A program made the translations under genes and the position numbers. Source: Sphingobacterium lumbrici (GTDB lineage: Bacteria; Bacteroidota; Bacteroidia; Sphingobacteriales; Sphingobacteriaceae). From it: DNA of 64,000 nucleotides. Below the pieces are notes generated by a model. It had not been told where the DNA came from. It worked only from the letters and a program-made list of their open reading frames with translations, and made no database searches. This document shows positions 45,378 through 54,099 of this stretch, in pieces. The stretch lies in the NCBI RefSeq assembly GCF_006476045.1, contig NZ_SRZY01000011.1, positions 434,001 to 498,000 on the forward strand. The letters are read 5' to 3'. Positions within the stretch are counted from its first letter, which is position 1. Every line of letters begins with the position of its first letter.

Positions 45378-46691
45378 TTAATTGCACGCCGAAACAGTCT
45401 GGCTAAAGTTTACATCCTCCACGGTATAGGCCATGTCTTCGCTTCCGGAATAACTCATAAACGAAGTGAAAGCCGCGACATTGGTTTGTACCTCCGGGGT
45501 GTTAAAAGCCAGTGATTCGAGTTTGATATCCGTTAATCTGTTGTTGGATTTACAACCGGGATTTTTGGTGTCGACCCATTCGATAATAGTATTCTTAAAG
45601 TTATTTTCATTGACTAAAGTCACCATCGATGTGTTAAACGAAATAGCTGACCTTTTCAGGTTCGGCGGAAGGCTTACCTTATGGATTAGCTCCAGGTTCT
45701 TATTGAATATCAGTACATCTTTCGTTTTTAAATTGCTGCCCAGTTCGATAGTCGTGTTGAATGCAACGGCATAGTTGCCATCCTTGTCTCGGTGCATCCG
45801 CGTTACTTCAAACTGATCCAAACCATCTTTCAGGATAGCACTGTTCAGGATTTTTCCGTCGGAATCAAATTCAATGATGACCCCTCTGGGAAATAACGAG
45901 GATTGTTCACGGTAATGTGTTACGGCAAAAAATCGATTGGCTGCAACGTCAAGAATGGTATTGGTCGGAAACCCTGAAGTGGGAAACATCTTGAAGGGAG
46001 TTTTAACGGATTTAAGGGGTTTCAGGTCCGAAGTCCGCAGGATATGAAAATGCAATTGCCCGCCTCCCATCTGTACCATGATGTTTTCGCCGGCCTTAAT
46101 AATATCCTGCCCGGGTGTCCAGCGCTCCCCTGTACTGCTAATACCGATTGTGTTAAGGACTTCACCATTTTCCGGATTCACCTTGAACAGGTACAGACTT
46201 GACAAGGCCCAAAGGTAGCCGTTGATATGTTTTACGGCTACAGGCTGCATATCACCCGGATCATTGTAGGCACTCAAGGTCATTTTTAGTTTTTTCTTCC
46301 ATTGTACATTACCATTAGCATCTATTTTCATAAGCCCTACATTTCCTCCGCCAGCCTTTGCATAGTAATAGATATTGCCCTGTATATCTACGGAATGAGC
46401 GATTGCCTGAAAGGTTTCCGCTGAGCTGTATTTTTTAAGGATATCCATTTTTAGGTCTACAGTATTGAAACGGGCAAGGTAAGTGCCGGTAAGAATATCA
46501 CAGCCGTAGATATGGTTGTTGTGCGCTCCAATCCACTCGAAATTAGGGATAGGAAGGCTTAGTTGCGTACTGCCGCTATTGCTCAGCCTAGGATCGGGTG
46601 TGCCCGGATTGTTATCATCGGTTTCTCCCGGAACTTCTTTCTTTCCGCAGGATAGCAATAACAGGAGGCAGAGTATGTGTAGCGCCTTCAT
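45378..46691 (-). CDS. Lipoprotein with PQQ-like beta-propeller
   Basis: A 437-residue lipoprotein with signal peptide MKALHILCLLLLL and lipobox LLSC (Cys15). Repeat features are HSVDIQGNIYYYAK, LMKIDANGNVQWKKKL and YLFKVNPENGEVLNTIG, as in PQQ/Kelch-like propellers. It has no recognised catalytic motif. Next to another propeller lipoprotein it suggests a pair of surface-exposed binding proteins; this is inference. Confidence 0.75.
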   Translation of the reverse strand: MKALHILCLLLLLSCGKKEVPGETDDNNPGTPDPRLSNSGSTQLSLPIPNFEWIGAHNNHIYGCDILTGTYLARFNTVDLKMDILKKYSSAETFQAIAHSVDIQGNIYYYAKAGGGNVGLMKIDANGNVQWKKKLKMTLSAYNDPGDMQPVAVKHINGYLWALSSLYLFKVNPENGEVLNTIGISSTGERWTPGQDIIKAGENIMVQMGGGQLHFHILRTSDLKPLKSVKTPFKMFPTSGFPTNTILDVAANRFFAVTHYREQSSLFPRGVIIEFDSDGKILNSAILKDGLDQFEVTRMHRDKDGNYAVAFNTTIELGSNLKTKDVLIFNKNLELIHKVSLPPNLKRSAISFNTSMVTLVNENNFKNTIIEWVDTKNPGCKSNNRLTDIKLESLAFNTPEVQTNVAAFTSFMSYSGSEDMAYTVEDVNFSQTVSACN

Positions 46692-46721
46692 AAGCGAAAA
46701 TAGTTTGTAATTCTTAATGGA

Positions 46722-47756
46722 TTAGTTATTCGCTTTAATATAAGCAATAAGATAGTCGTTGTATTTGTCCAGTGCATCCAGAACGGCTTTTTTATAAGCC
46801 TGTGGATTAGCTTGAATGGTATAGGTCGCTTCTAGATTGCCCCTTCCACTTTTGACTGCACCACGAGAAAAGATACTTGCCAAATCACCGACCACGGCAC
46901 TTTTAATTTTTTTCATACTCTCTGGGATACCATCTGCAACAACTACATCATTGGCGTAGGGTACATTTGAAACTATGTTAAAGCCGTTCTGGAACATAGC
47001 ATTGCAATAGCTCCAATTATCACCGGTGAATTTAGCGTATGTACCATCACCCTTGAACTGTTTGCCCATTGATGCCGCCGTTATGCCCTCAATGCGGATA
47101 ACAGGGCGCATATCGGTTTCAAATTTATCGGTACGGGAACTGCCGTCCGTCAGTGTGAAGCTTGAAAGCCCCCGACTGATATTTTGGGTGATCTCGATAA
47201 AATCCACGGTAATGAACAATTGTCCGACCGGCATTTTCAAGTCATTGCCCAAAGAAGCATGTGCGCCCATCATCCCTGTGGGATACTCGATATAGGGCGC
47301 TTGATTAGCGGTAAATATTTTGGCTACCCCCCAATTTTTCTTATTGATTTCCCGTTGAAGATCAGTGTTATTCTCCACTAGTTTTTGGTAAGACTTGTGA
47401 TCTTTGTAGCTGTCGTTCAGCGAAAAGCCATTTGCTTTGAGTTTTTCCGATAGACTTTTGTAATATTCGTTCGCTATTTCCTGCAAAAGGGCGTCATCGA
47501 TACCTTCGAGGAAACCCCAAGTGATGACATTGCCTACCTTGCGCTTCTCCTGTTCCTGACGGGTGGCTAGTTTGAATTGCAGATTGACGCTCGTGAGTGC
47601 GGCTTCAGTAGCTTTTTTAAAAGGCGCACGGTGTGTCCCTTTCGGCGCGAACGCTTGTTTGATTTCTTTTTCGGTAGGTTGTTGTGCTTGTACTATACCC
47701 GTGATAGCGATGATAAGTAATGCCGTGCTTGCTAATTTTTTGATTAATGTATTCAT
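46722..47756 (-). CDS. Secreted protein of unknown family, first gene of the cluster
   Basis: A 344-residue protein with signal peptide MNTLIKKLASTALLIIAITGIVQAQ. The mature part has a helical N-terminal half (LLQEIANEYYKSLSEKLKANGF) and a beta-rich middle (VGQLFITVDFIEITQNISRGLSSF), with a C-terminal helix. The pattern faintly recalls CsgG-like or periplasmic assembly proteins, but no motif proves it. It is the promoter-proximal gene, divergent from the AraC regulator across 361 bp. Confidence 0.72.
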   Translation of the reverse strand: MNTLIKKLASTALLIIAITGIVQAQQPTEKEIKQAFAPKGTHRAPFKKATEAALTSVNLQFKLATRQEQEKRKVGNVITWGFLEGIDDALLQEIANEYYKSLSEKLKANGFSLNDSYKDHKSYQKLVENNTDLQREINKKNWGVAKIFTANQAPYIEYPTGMMGAHASLGNDLKMPVGQLFITVDFIEITQNISRGLSSFTLTDGSSRTDKFETDMRPVIRIEGITAASMGKQFKGDGTYAKFTGDNWSYCNAMFQNGFNIVSNVPYANDVVVADGIPESMKKIKSAVVGDLASIFSRGAVKSGRGNLEATYTIQANPQAYKKAVLDALDKYNDYLIAYIKANN

Positions 47757-48117
47757 GATTTTTATCGATTAGAATGGTTATTGTAGCGGAGTTTCTAAAA
47801 AGGCCTAGAAATTCCTGTGATTTCTCGAATTTTAATAGCAATCTAATTAACCAATAAAACGGAATAAAAATGCCATAAAGGATGACGGGCTTGTCTCAAC
47901 TTCCTCGTAAAGTAGTCTCAATTTCTTTTGTGTATGGTTTTAAACGCCTGAAAAATAGTGCTTTTTTGTTTTTGTGTCATTTAAAATAGAAGTATCGGTT
48001 TGATACCGAAAATTAAGCTCTGTACACTGTCAAAGACGTATAATATCGAAATTTGGGTACTTTTTAGTATTATTGTAGCATAGAAAGAATACTTATCAAT
48101 ATACCAGATAGGCACCG
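47757..48117. promoter_or_regulatory. Divergent control region with AraC-like direct repeats
   Basis: A 361-bp gap between the divergent cluster and the AraC gene. GTCTCAACTTC (47893) and GTCTCAATTTC (47915) are direct repeats 22 bp apart, two helical turns, as expected for an AraC dimer. No exact TAnnTTTG box was found for either side. Nothing else is evident. Confidence 0.45.
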
Positions 48118-49329
48118 ATGTATATTTCAGACTCGTTCGTTTTACAAATAAATCTGCTGGCAATTATTGTCCTGTTAACTATAGTATGCAGCTTGATATT
48201 CAGAAAGAATAATGTAAAAGCAAATATTTTTCTTGGGATTTTGGTGTTGTATGCTGTATCTACAGTTATCCATAATGTTATTTCTATTTTTTTAGAGAAA
48301 CCAGAACTGCTGTTTCTCAATTCGATAAATGGCAGTATCAACTTTACTTTTGGCCCTGTATTGTTAGCGTATTTGGCTCTCATACAAGGGAAACACATCC
48401 GGTCGGAAGTAAAGAGTTTATGGCATTTTGTGCCTTCGGTATTGACTTTCTTGAGTTCTGGATATTATATTATGATTCCGTACACAGAAAAGGTAATCGT
48501 TATGAATAAGGTACAAGCAGGCGAAGAACCCTTTTTCAATGTGATGTCCCTGCTATTGCTTATTCACTTTTGCTGTTATCTATATGTGGGCTGGAAAAAA
48601 GTAAGCCAGTATAAAGAAAAGGCGATAGATTTAGGGATGGATGAGATAACGATTTCCGTGAAATGGCAACGAGCATTTCTACTGTGTCTCATTTCGCTGA
48701 ATCTGTTGCTGTTGCTGGCTTATGTCGTTCCGGTACTCATCACGGGGAAATCACATGTTTATTTGGATTTGCTAGCTGTGCCTGTTGCATCCCTTTTTAT
48801 GTACGGTTTTATGCTGTACAAAGGCTTATCCTACCATGCGATATATAACAAGCCGGCATATCAGGCATTCTCGGAAACAGTTACTCCGCTTAATAATTTT
48901 ATTGAAGAAGTTGAAATATTAACAAAGGCAAAAACAGCGCATAGGGATGAACTTAACAGTGATGTCAATCTGCAACTAAGACTGCAACAGCTTTTTGATA
49001 TAGAAAAAATACATACTAAAACCGGATTGAAATTGTATGATGTTGCAGAACTGTTGCATGTCCGTCCGGCAGTGTTATCCACTTTCATCAATACACAATT
49101 GAAGATGACTTTTTTTGAGATGGTAAACCGCTATCGTGTCGAAGAGGCAAAACAAATGCTGATACATAAGGACTATCAGCGCTATAAAGTGGAGTATATT
49201 GCTGAAATTTCCGGTTTTAATTCCAGAGCATCCTTTTTCCGTGTTTTCAAAAAACATCTGGGTAAGACACCTCAGGAATTTAGAGAGGAATACTTTTTGA
49301 ACAGCGAAAAGTATGCGGAGCAATCTTAA
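48118..49329 (+). CDS. Membrane-anchored AraC family transcriptional regulator
   Basis: A 403-residue protein. About seven transmembrane helices fill residues 5-235 (for example LAIIVLLTIVCSLIF, LLLIHFCCYLYVGW, LLLLAYVVPVLI). The C-terminal AraC HTH (about 300-395) is seen as LYDVAELLHVRPAVLSTFINTQLKMTFFEMVNRYRVEEAK and YIAEISGFNSRASFFRVFKKHLGKTPQEFR. A membrane sensor directly joined to an AraC DNA-binding domain is common in Bacteroidota. It probably controls the divergent 39-48 kb cluster. Its stop overlaps that of folP. Confidence 0.9.
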   Translation: MYISDSFVLQINLLAIIVLLTIVCSLIFRKNNVKANIFLGILVLYAVSTVIHNVISIFLEKPELLFLNSINGSINFTFGPVLLAYLALIQGKHIRSEVKSLWHFVPSVLTFLSSGYYIMIPYTEKVIVMNKVQAGEEPFFNVMSLLLLIHFCCYLYVGWKKVSQYKEKAIDLGMDEITISVKWQRAFLLCLISLNLLLLLAYVVPVLITGKSHVYLDLLAVPVASLFMYGFMLYKGLSYHAIYNKPAYQAFSETVTPLNNFIEEVEILTKAKTAHRDELNSDVNLQLRLQQLFDIEKIHTKTGLKLYDVAELLHVRPAVLSTFINTQLKMTFFEMVNRYRVEEAKQMLIHKDYQRYKVEYIAEISGFNSRASFFRVFKKHLGKTPQEFREEYFLNSEKYAEQS

Positions 49330-50165
49330 TAGAACAAATCAATTAACTGTTTTGCTTCTTTCACATCGTGTACGCGAAGTATCTGGACACCTCTTTCCAA
49401 TAAAAGAGTGTTTAAGGCAGTCGTGGCATTTAGGGATTCATTTGGCGTAATCCCCAGTTTTTTATAGATCATAGACTTTCTCGATATACCCCCAAGGATA
49501 GGTAATCCAAGGTAATGTAATTCATTCACGCGATACAGCAGCTCATAATTCTGTTCCGTTGTTTTTGCAAATCCAAATCCCGGATCGAGAATAATGTCTT
49601 TTACACCGAATGCGCGGAGGGCGGCCACACGTTCTCCCAATTCGGTAGCTACATCAGTGACGACATCTTCATAAGTTGTTAATTGCTGCATGTTTTCCGG
49701 TGTTCCCCGCATGTGCATCAAGATGTAAGGAACCTGTAGCTGCGCTACTGTAGTAAACATCTCCTCATCCAGATTGCCGCCTGAGATATCATTGATGATA
49801 TGTGCACCCGCCTGTACACAGACTTTGGCGATATGCGCTCTAAATGTGTCTATTGATAGGATAATATCAGGAAACTCATGAATTAAGGCTTCGATAACAG
49901 GTGCAGACCGGTCAATTTCCTCTTGTGGAGAAATCCAGACTGCTCCCGGTCTTGATGAGAATGCACCGATGTCGATGATATCGACCCCTGCTTGAAGCAT
50001 CCGTCGGGTATGTTGTAGTGCTTGAGCTACAGTATTGTGCCTTCCCCCGTCATAGAAAGAGTCCGGAGTTACATTCAATATGCCCATAATAAGAGGCTTG
50101 TCAAATGTCAGGAGTCGACCATTGATACGAATGCTCTGTGTGGGATGAGACCTGAATATATACAT
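49326..50165 (-). CDS. folP: Dihydropteroate synthase
   Basis: A 279-residue TIM-barrel enzyme of folate synthesis, joining p-aminobenzoate to dihydropterin pyrophosphate. MGILNVTPDSFYDGGRH is the first signature, DIIDIGAFSSRPGAVWIS the second, and IILDPGFGFAKTTEQNYELL, GGISRKSM and RVHDVKEAKQLI complete the pterin site. It is the last gene of the dapD-tsaC-DUF4920-folP unit, 2 bp after the DUF4920 gene. Its stop shares TTAA with the convergent AraC stop. Confidence 0.96.
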   Translation of the reverse strand: MYIFRSHPTQSIRINGRLLTFDKPLIMGILNVTPDSFYDGGRHNTVAQALQHTRRMLQAGVDIIDIGAFSSRPGAVWISPQEEIDRSAPVIEALIHEFPDIILSIDTFRAHIAKVCVQAGAHIINDISGGNLDEEMFTTVAQLQVPYILMHMRGTPENMQQLTTYEDVVTDVATELGERVAALRAFGVKDIILDPGFGFAKTTEQNYELLYRVNELHYLGLPILGGISRKSMIYKKLGITPNESLNATTALNTLLLERGVQILRVHDVKEAKQLIDLFY

Positions 50166-50167
50166 AT

Positions 50168-50602
50168 TTATTTGATCACGAGGATGCCGTTGGCAATTAC
50201 AGTGATGGTGCGTTTTTTCTGTTGGGTATCTTTATCTTCTCTCTCTCGGGCTGTTGCTGCTCCTTCCAGAACAATATTTTTTCCGACCAGATCCTGAGGT
50301 ACAATATAAGCGTAGTCGGCAAAGCGAACCATGATAGGCTCTTTAGTACTTTCATTTTGCAAGGTGAGAAAACAGCCACTGCTCTTGCACACCTGTGTGA
50401 CCTTGCCTGTTAGCTTGCCTGAGAATTTATCTGATTTTTCCAAATAGTTTTCCAGTCCCTGTACTGAGATTGCATTGTTTTTATCAATAGTTTTTCCATA
50501 GTTGACCCCTGGTTTGGCAGGTTTGACATCATCCTTTTGCTGTCCAAAGGAGTTGAACATGAAGGCTACTATAAGTAGTGTGATTGTGAATAAAGCTTTC
50601 AT
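50168..50602 (-). CDS. DUF4920 family exported protein
   Basis: A 144-residue protein with signal peptide MKALFTITLLIVAFMFNSFGQ. GKLTGKVTQVCKSSGCFLTLQNE is the DUF4920 core with a conserved Cys pair (CKSSGC). An OB-like fold is likely. The function is unknown; the Cys pair could bind a metal or form a disulfide. It is within a tight operon (8 bp after tsaC). Confidence 0.88.
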   Translation of the reverse strand: MKALFTITLLIVAFMFNSFGQQKDDVKPAKPGVNYGKTIDKNNAISVQGLENYLEKSDKFSGKLTGKVTQVCKSSGCFLTLQNESTKEPIMVRFADYAYIVPQDLVGKNIVLEGAATAREREDKDTQQKKRTITVIANGILVIK

Positions 50603-50610
50603 TAGGGTAT

Positions 50611-51189
50611 TTATTTACGTAAAAATTCAAATTTTCCAGTTGAATCGAGCTTCATAATGACCGAAGGTTGTCCTTTGCTTTTATCCTGTTGACCGAACTT
50701 GACAATATAATCTACGCCTGTTTTTATTTCGTCGGATATGTTGTCGAAGGATTTTGCCGAAGGTGCTCTACTCAGATTTGCTGAAGTAGAGATAATAGGT
50801 TTTCTAAACCGTTGCAATAATTGCTGACAAAAAGGGTGCTCCACGATACGGATTCCAATTGAACCATCTTCGGCAACGACATTTTCGGGTAAATTTTTCG
50901 ATTTGGAATATACTATTGTAAGCGGTCTATCGGTCGCTTCGATCAATTCATAAGCAATTTCCGGAACATCGTGTACATAACCCGCCAGTTGATTGTCGCT
51001 ATGTAGTAGAATGATCAGGCTCTTGCTTTTATCCCTGCCTTTTAATGCAAATATTTTTTCCACAGCTTCCGAATTTGTTGCGTCGCAACCGATACCCCAA
51101 ATGGTATCGGTTGGATACAAAATTAATCCGCCGTTTTTTAACGTCTCAAGTGCTTGATTGAGATCTTCTCTATTTACAAAAGTAGACAT
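50611..51189 (-). CDS. tsaC: L-threonylcarbamoyladenylate synthase
   Basis: A 192-residue YrdC/Sua5-type protein that makes threonylcarbamoyl-AMP for the t6A37 tRNA modification. GGLILYPTDTIWGIGCDATN (about 15-34) is the signature, KGRDKSKSLIILLHS and PLTIVYSKSKNLP follow, and IISTSANLSRAPSAKSFDNI holds the SAN motif. No Sua5 C-terminal domain, so it is the short TsaC form. It follows dapD by 11 bp. Confidence 0.95.
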   Translation of the reverse strand: MSTFVNREDLNQALETLKNGGLILYPTDTIWGIGCDATNSEAVEKIFALKGRDKSKSLIILLHSDNQLAGYVHDVPEIAYELIEATDRPLTIVYSKSKNLPENVVAEDGSIGIRIVEHPFCQQLLQRFRKPIISTSANLSRAPSAKSFDNISDEIKTGVDYIVKFGQQDKSKGQPSVIMKLDSTGKFEFLRK

Positions 51190-51200
51190 GGTTTATTTTG

Positions 51201-52013
51201 TTAAACAGCAACGTTATGCTCACGCAAAGCATCGTTTAATGAGGTTTTCTTGTCTGTAGATTCTTTACGTTTTCCAATAATTAAAGCGCAAGGCACCTGA
51301 TATTCACCAGCAGGGAATTTTTTAGTATACGACCCCGGAATAACGACTGAGCGAGCCGGAACATAGCCTTTGTATTCAACAGGCTCAGGTCCTGACACAT
51401 CGATGATTTTAGTCGAGGCTGTCAATACGACATTTGCACCAAGTACAGCCTCTGTTTCAACGCGGATGCCTTCAACAACGATAGCACGGGATCCTACAAA
51501 TACATTGTCTTCGATCACAACTGGTGCAGCTTGTACGGGTTCTAATACACCTCCAATTCCGACACCTCCTGATAAATGGACATTTTTGCCTATTTGAGCA
51601 CAAGAACCTACTGTAGCCCAGGTATCGACCATCGTTCCTTCATCTACATAAGCACCAATATTTACATAAGAAGGCATCATGATTACACCTTTCGCGAGAT
51701 ACGCTCCGTATCGGGCTGAAGCTCCGGGTACTACACGAACACCTAATTCTTTGTAGTTTGTTTTCAATTTCATTTTATCGTGATATACGAAAGGTTTGTT
51801 GTCAATCTCCTTCATTTCACGGATAGGGAAATATAAAATCACCGCTTTTTTAATCCAATCGTTCACATGCCAACGTCCACCAATAGGTTCTGCCACCCGT
51901 AAATCACCCGTATCTAGCTTCATGATTACGTATTGGATAGCCTCAAAGTATTCCTTATATTGCAATAATTGTCTGTCTTCCCAAGCTTCTTCGATTAGTT
52001 TTTGTAGTTCCAT
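51201..52013 (-). CDS. dapD: Tetrahydrodipicolinate N-succinyltransferase
   Basis: A 270-residue enzyme of the succinylase branch of lysine/diaminopimelate synthesis. A helical N-terminal domain precedes a left-handed beta-helix with hexapeptide repeats (VNIGAYVDEGTMVDTWATVGSCAQIGKNVHLSGGVGIGG). RVVPGASARYGAYLAKGVIMMPS is a family stretch. It uses succinyl-CoA. First gene of a four-gene minus-strand unit. Confidence 0.97.
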   Translation of the reverse strand: MELQKLIEEAWEDRQLLQYKEYFEAIQYVIMKLDTGDLRVAEPIGGRWHVNDWIKKAVILYFPIREMKEIDNKPFVYHDKMKLKTNYKELGVRVVPGASARYGAYLAKGVIMMPSYVNIGAYVDEGTMVDTWATVGSCAQIGKNVHLSGGVGIGGVLEPVQAAPVVIEDNVFVGSRAIVVEGIRVETEAVLGANVVLTASTKIIDVSGPEPVEYKGYVPARSVVIPGSYTKKFPAGEYQVPCALIIGKRKESTDKKTSLNDALREHNVAV

Positions 52014-52092
52014 CTTTAAATTAAATACTGATTAAAAAATAAGAACAAAGATGCTCATTTTTGTTGAGAAGTCCTTTACATGATGGGCTATT

Positions 52093-52121
52093 TTTGATGT
52101 AATATGACTAATTTAATTTTG
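52093..52121 (+). promoter_or_regulatory. Candidate promoter of S4-domain gene
   Basis: TAATTTTG (52114-52121) matches TAnnTTTG, with TTTG (52093-52096) 17 bp upstream. The start would be near 52128, about 26 nt before the ATG. Confidence 0.5.
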
Positions 52122-52153
52122 TATATGCACGCCAAGTTGGCTAAGTTTGTTGT

Positions 52154-52558
52154 ATGGCTACTGAATCCGAAAAATTACGCGTTGATAAATACTTATGGTG
52201 CATCCGTGTCTTTAAAACCAGAAGTTTGGCGACTGAAGCCTGCAAAGCCGGTCGGGTAAAATTGAATGGACAAAATATTAAACCATCCTACGTAGTAAAG
52301 GTAGGAGAGGCATATACTGTCCAAAAGGGTGTGGAAAGAAAGGTGATACGGGTAACAGGTTTGCTTGAACGACGTGTAGATGCAAAAACAGCTGTTCAAT
52401 TTTATGAAGATGAAACACCTGTAGAAGAAACAAATGCTTTTAAATCGGTTTTTCAGGCACCGGTCTTAAAGAGGGACCGAGGGGCAGGGCGTCCGACTAA
52501 GCGAGATCGCCGTGAAATAGATAGTCTTCAATCGGATTGGTGGGAAGAAGAAAAATAA
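52154..52558 (+). CDS. S4-domain RNA-binding protein (Hsp15-like)
   Basis: A 134-residue protein with an S4 fold at the N-terminus: LRVDKYLWCIRVFKTRSLATEACKAGRVKLNGQNIKPSYVVKVG. The C-terminal tail is basic (KRDRGAGRPTKRDRREID). Hsp15 (HslR) binds stalled 50S subunits with attached peptidyl-tRNA. The role here follows from family and size. It has its own promoter and terminator, between two minus-strand units. Confidence 0.9.
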   Translation: MATESEKLRVDKYLWCIRVFKTRSLATEACKAGRVKLNGQNIKPSYVVKVGEAYTVQKGVERKVIRVTGLLERRVDAKTAVQFYEDETPVEETNAFKSVFQAPVLKRDRGAGRPTKRDRREIDSLQSDWWEEEK

Positions 52559-52589
52559 AACCGTCTTCTAGCGAGCTAAAAGACGGTTT
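52558..52589 (+). terminator. Terminator after S4-domain gene
   Basis: AAACCGTCTT (52558-52567) pairs with AAGACGGTTT (52580-52589). TAGC/GCTA extends the stem past one mismatch to a GA loop. It starts at the stop codon and probably serves gltD from the other side too. Confidence 0.8.
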
Positions 52590-52614
52590 AGATGTAAATA
52601 TATTGATCGATTAG

Positions 52615-54081
52615 TTAGGCGTAATTATAAACAGCTTCCTTACTTTCCAATTCGGTACTTCCCATTAAGAATTCATCGACTTTACGTGCGCACTCACGAC
52701 CTTCCGAAATGGCCCATACGACTAAGGATTGTCCTCGACGCATGTCGCCGGCTACGAAAATTTTGTCTGCAGTTGTCTTGTATTCGTTTTCCGTAGCTTG
52801 TACATTTCCTCTGCCATCCAACGTTACCCCCAATTGTTGTAGAAGGCCTTCATGTTGCGGATGTAAGAAACCCATTGCTAGGGTCACCAATTCGCAGGGA
52901 ATTTCACGTTGAGAGCCTTCCACTTCTTTGAAGGATGTGGGTCTTCCTAACGCATCTGTTTCCCATTCCAGGTCTACGACTAATGCGCCTCGCAAGTTGC
53001 CTTCCGCATCGCCTAAAAACTCTTTGGTGCTAATGCTCCAATGTCTTTGGCAACCTTCTTCATGAGAGGTTGTTGTCTTCAATAGCATAGGATATGTCGG
53101 CCAAGGCATGGCAGCAGTACGCGTTTGCGGAGGTTGCGGCATTAACTCAAATTGGGTAACGGATTTAGCGCCATGACGGTTAGATGTTCCGACACAGTCA
53201 GATCCCGTGTCACCACCACCTATTACCAACACATTTTTATCTGTTGCCGTTATTTCTGCAACATTGATCGGTGAGTTTCCTACACGTTTATTTTGCTGTT
53301 TCAAGAATTCCATCGCGAAATGAACTCCTTTAAGATCACGTCCCGGGATATTCAGATTACGTGGAATAGTGGATCCGCCGGCTAATACGACAGCGTGATA
53401 TGCGCTCAATTCGGAAGCGGGTACATTGTTTCCGACTTCTGCATTGGTACGGAATTCAATGCCGGATTCTGCCATGATTTCAATACGACGATCGATGACA
53501 GATTTGTCCAATTTAAAATCGGGTATGCCATAACGTAATAATCCTCCTACTTTATCGTCACGTTCGTACACAACGACATCATGACCAGCTTTGTTTAACT
53601 GTGCCGCCGCCGCCAGGCCCGATGGCCCTGAACCTACAACAGCAATCTTTTTTCCTGTTTTTAAATGGATTTTGTTGGGTTTAACGTAACCCTTTTTGTA
53701 AGCAATCTCGATAATGTGTTTTTCGATCTCTTCGATAGCTACTGGTGATTTATTGATGCCTAATACACATGCTGATTCACACGGTGCAGGACAGATACGT
53801 CCTGTAAATTCCGGAAAATTGTTGGTAGATGATAATATATTATAGGCATCTTCCCATTTTCCATCGTAGACTGCATCGTTAAATTCGGGAATTACGTTCC
53901 CCAATGGACATCCTGAATGACAAAATGGGATTCCACAGTCCATACAACGTGCCGCTTGGCTATTTAGTTGATCCTCCGAAAAGAGGTGTACAAATTCTTG
54001 ATAATTTTGTTTTCTACTTTCTACAGCGTCTTTTTGAGGAGCCGCTCTGTCAAATTCTAAAAATCCTGTTGGTTTTCCCAT
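52615..54081 (-). CDS. gltD: Glutamate synthase small subunit
   Basis: A 488-residue subunit that feeds electrons from NADPH to the large subunit. CMDCGIPFCHSGCPLGNVIPEFND and CPAPCESACVLG hold the Fe-S cysteines. VGSGPSGLAAAAQLNKAGHD is the FAD-binding Rossmann motif, with GGLLRYGIPDFKL after it. VIGGGDTGSDCVGTSNRHGA is the NADPH site. VFVAGDMRRGQSLVVWAI closes the FAD domain. It lies 18 bp after gltB, in an operon. Confidence 0.97.
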   Translation of the reverse strand: MGKPTGFLEFDRAAPQKDAVESRKQNYQEFVHLFSEDQLNSQAARCMDCGIPFCHSGCPLGNVIPEFNDAVYDGKWEDAYNILSSTNNFPEFTGRICPAPCESACVLGINKSPVAIEEIEKHIIEIAYKKGYVKPNKIHLKTGKKIAVVGSGPSGLAAAAQLNKAGHDVVVYERDDKVGGLLRYGIPDFKLDKSVIDRRIEIMAESGIEFRTNAEVGNNVPASELSAYHAVVLAGGSTIPRNLNIPGRDLKGVHFAMEFLKQQNKRVGNSPINVAEITATDKNVLVIGGGDTGSDCVGTSNRHGAKSVTQFELMPQPPQTRTAAMPWPTYPMLLKTTTSHEEGCQRHWSISTKEFLGDAEGNLRGALVVDLEWETDALGRPTSFKEVEGSQREIPCELVTLAMGFLHPQHEGLLQQLGVTLDGRGNVQATENEYKTTADKIFVAGDMRRGQSLVVWAISEGRECARKVDEFLMGSTELESKEAVYNYA

Positions 54082-54099
54082 GATACTTTCCCTCTTATT

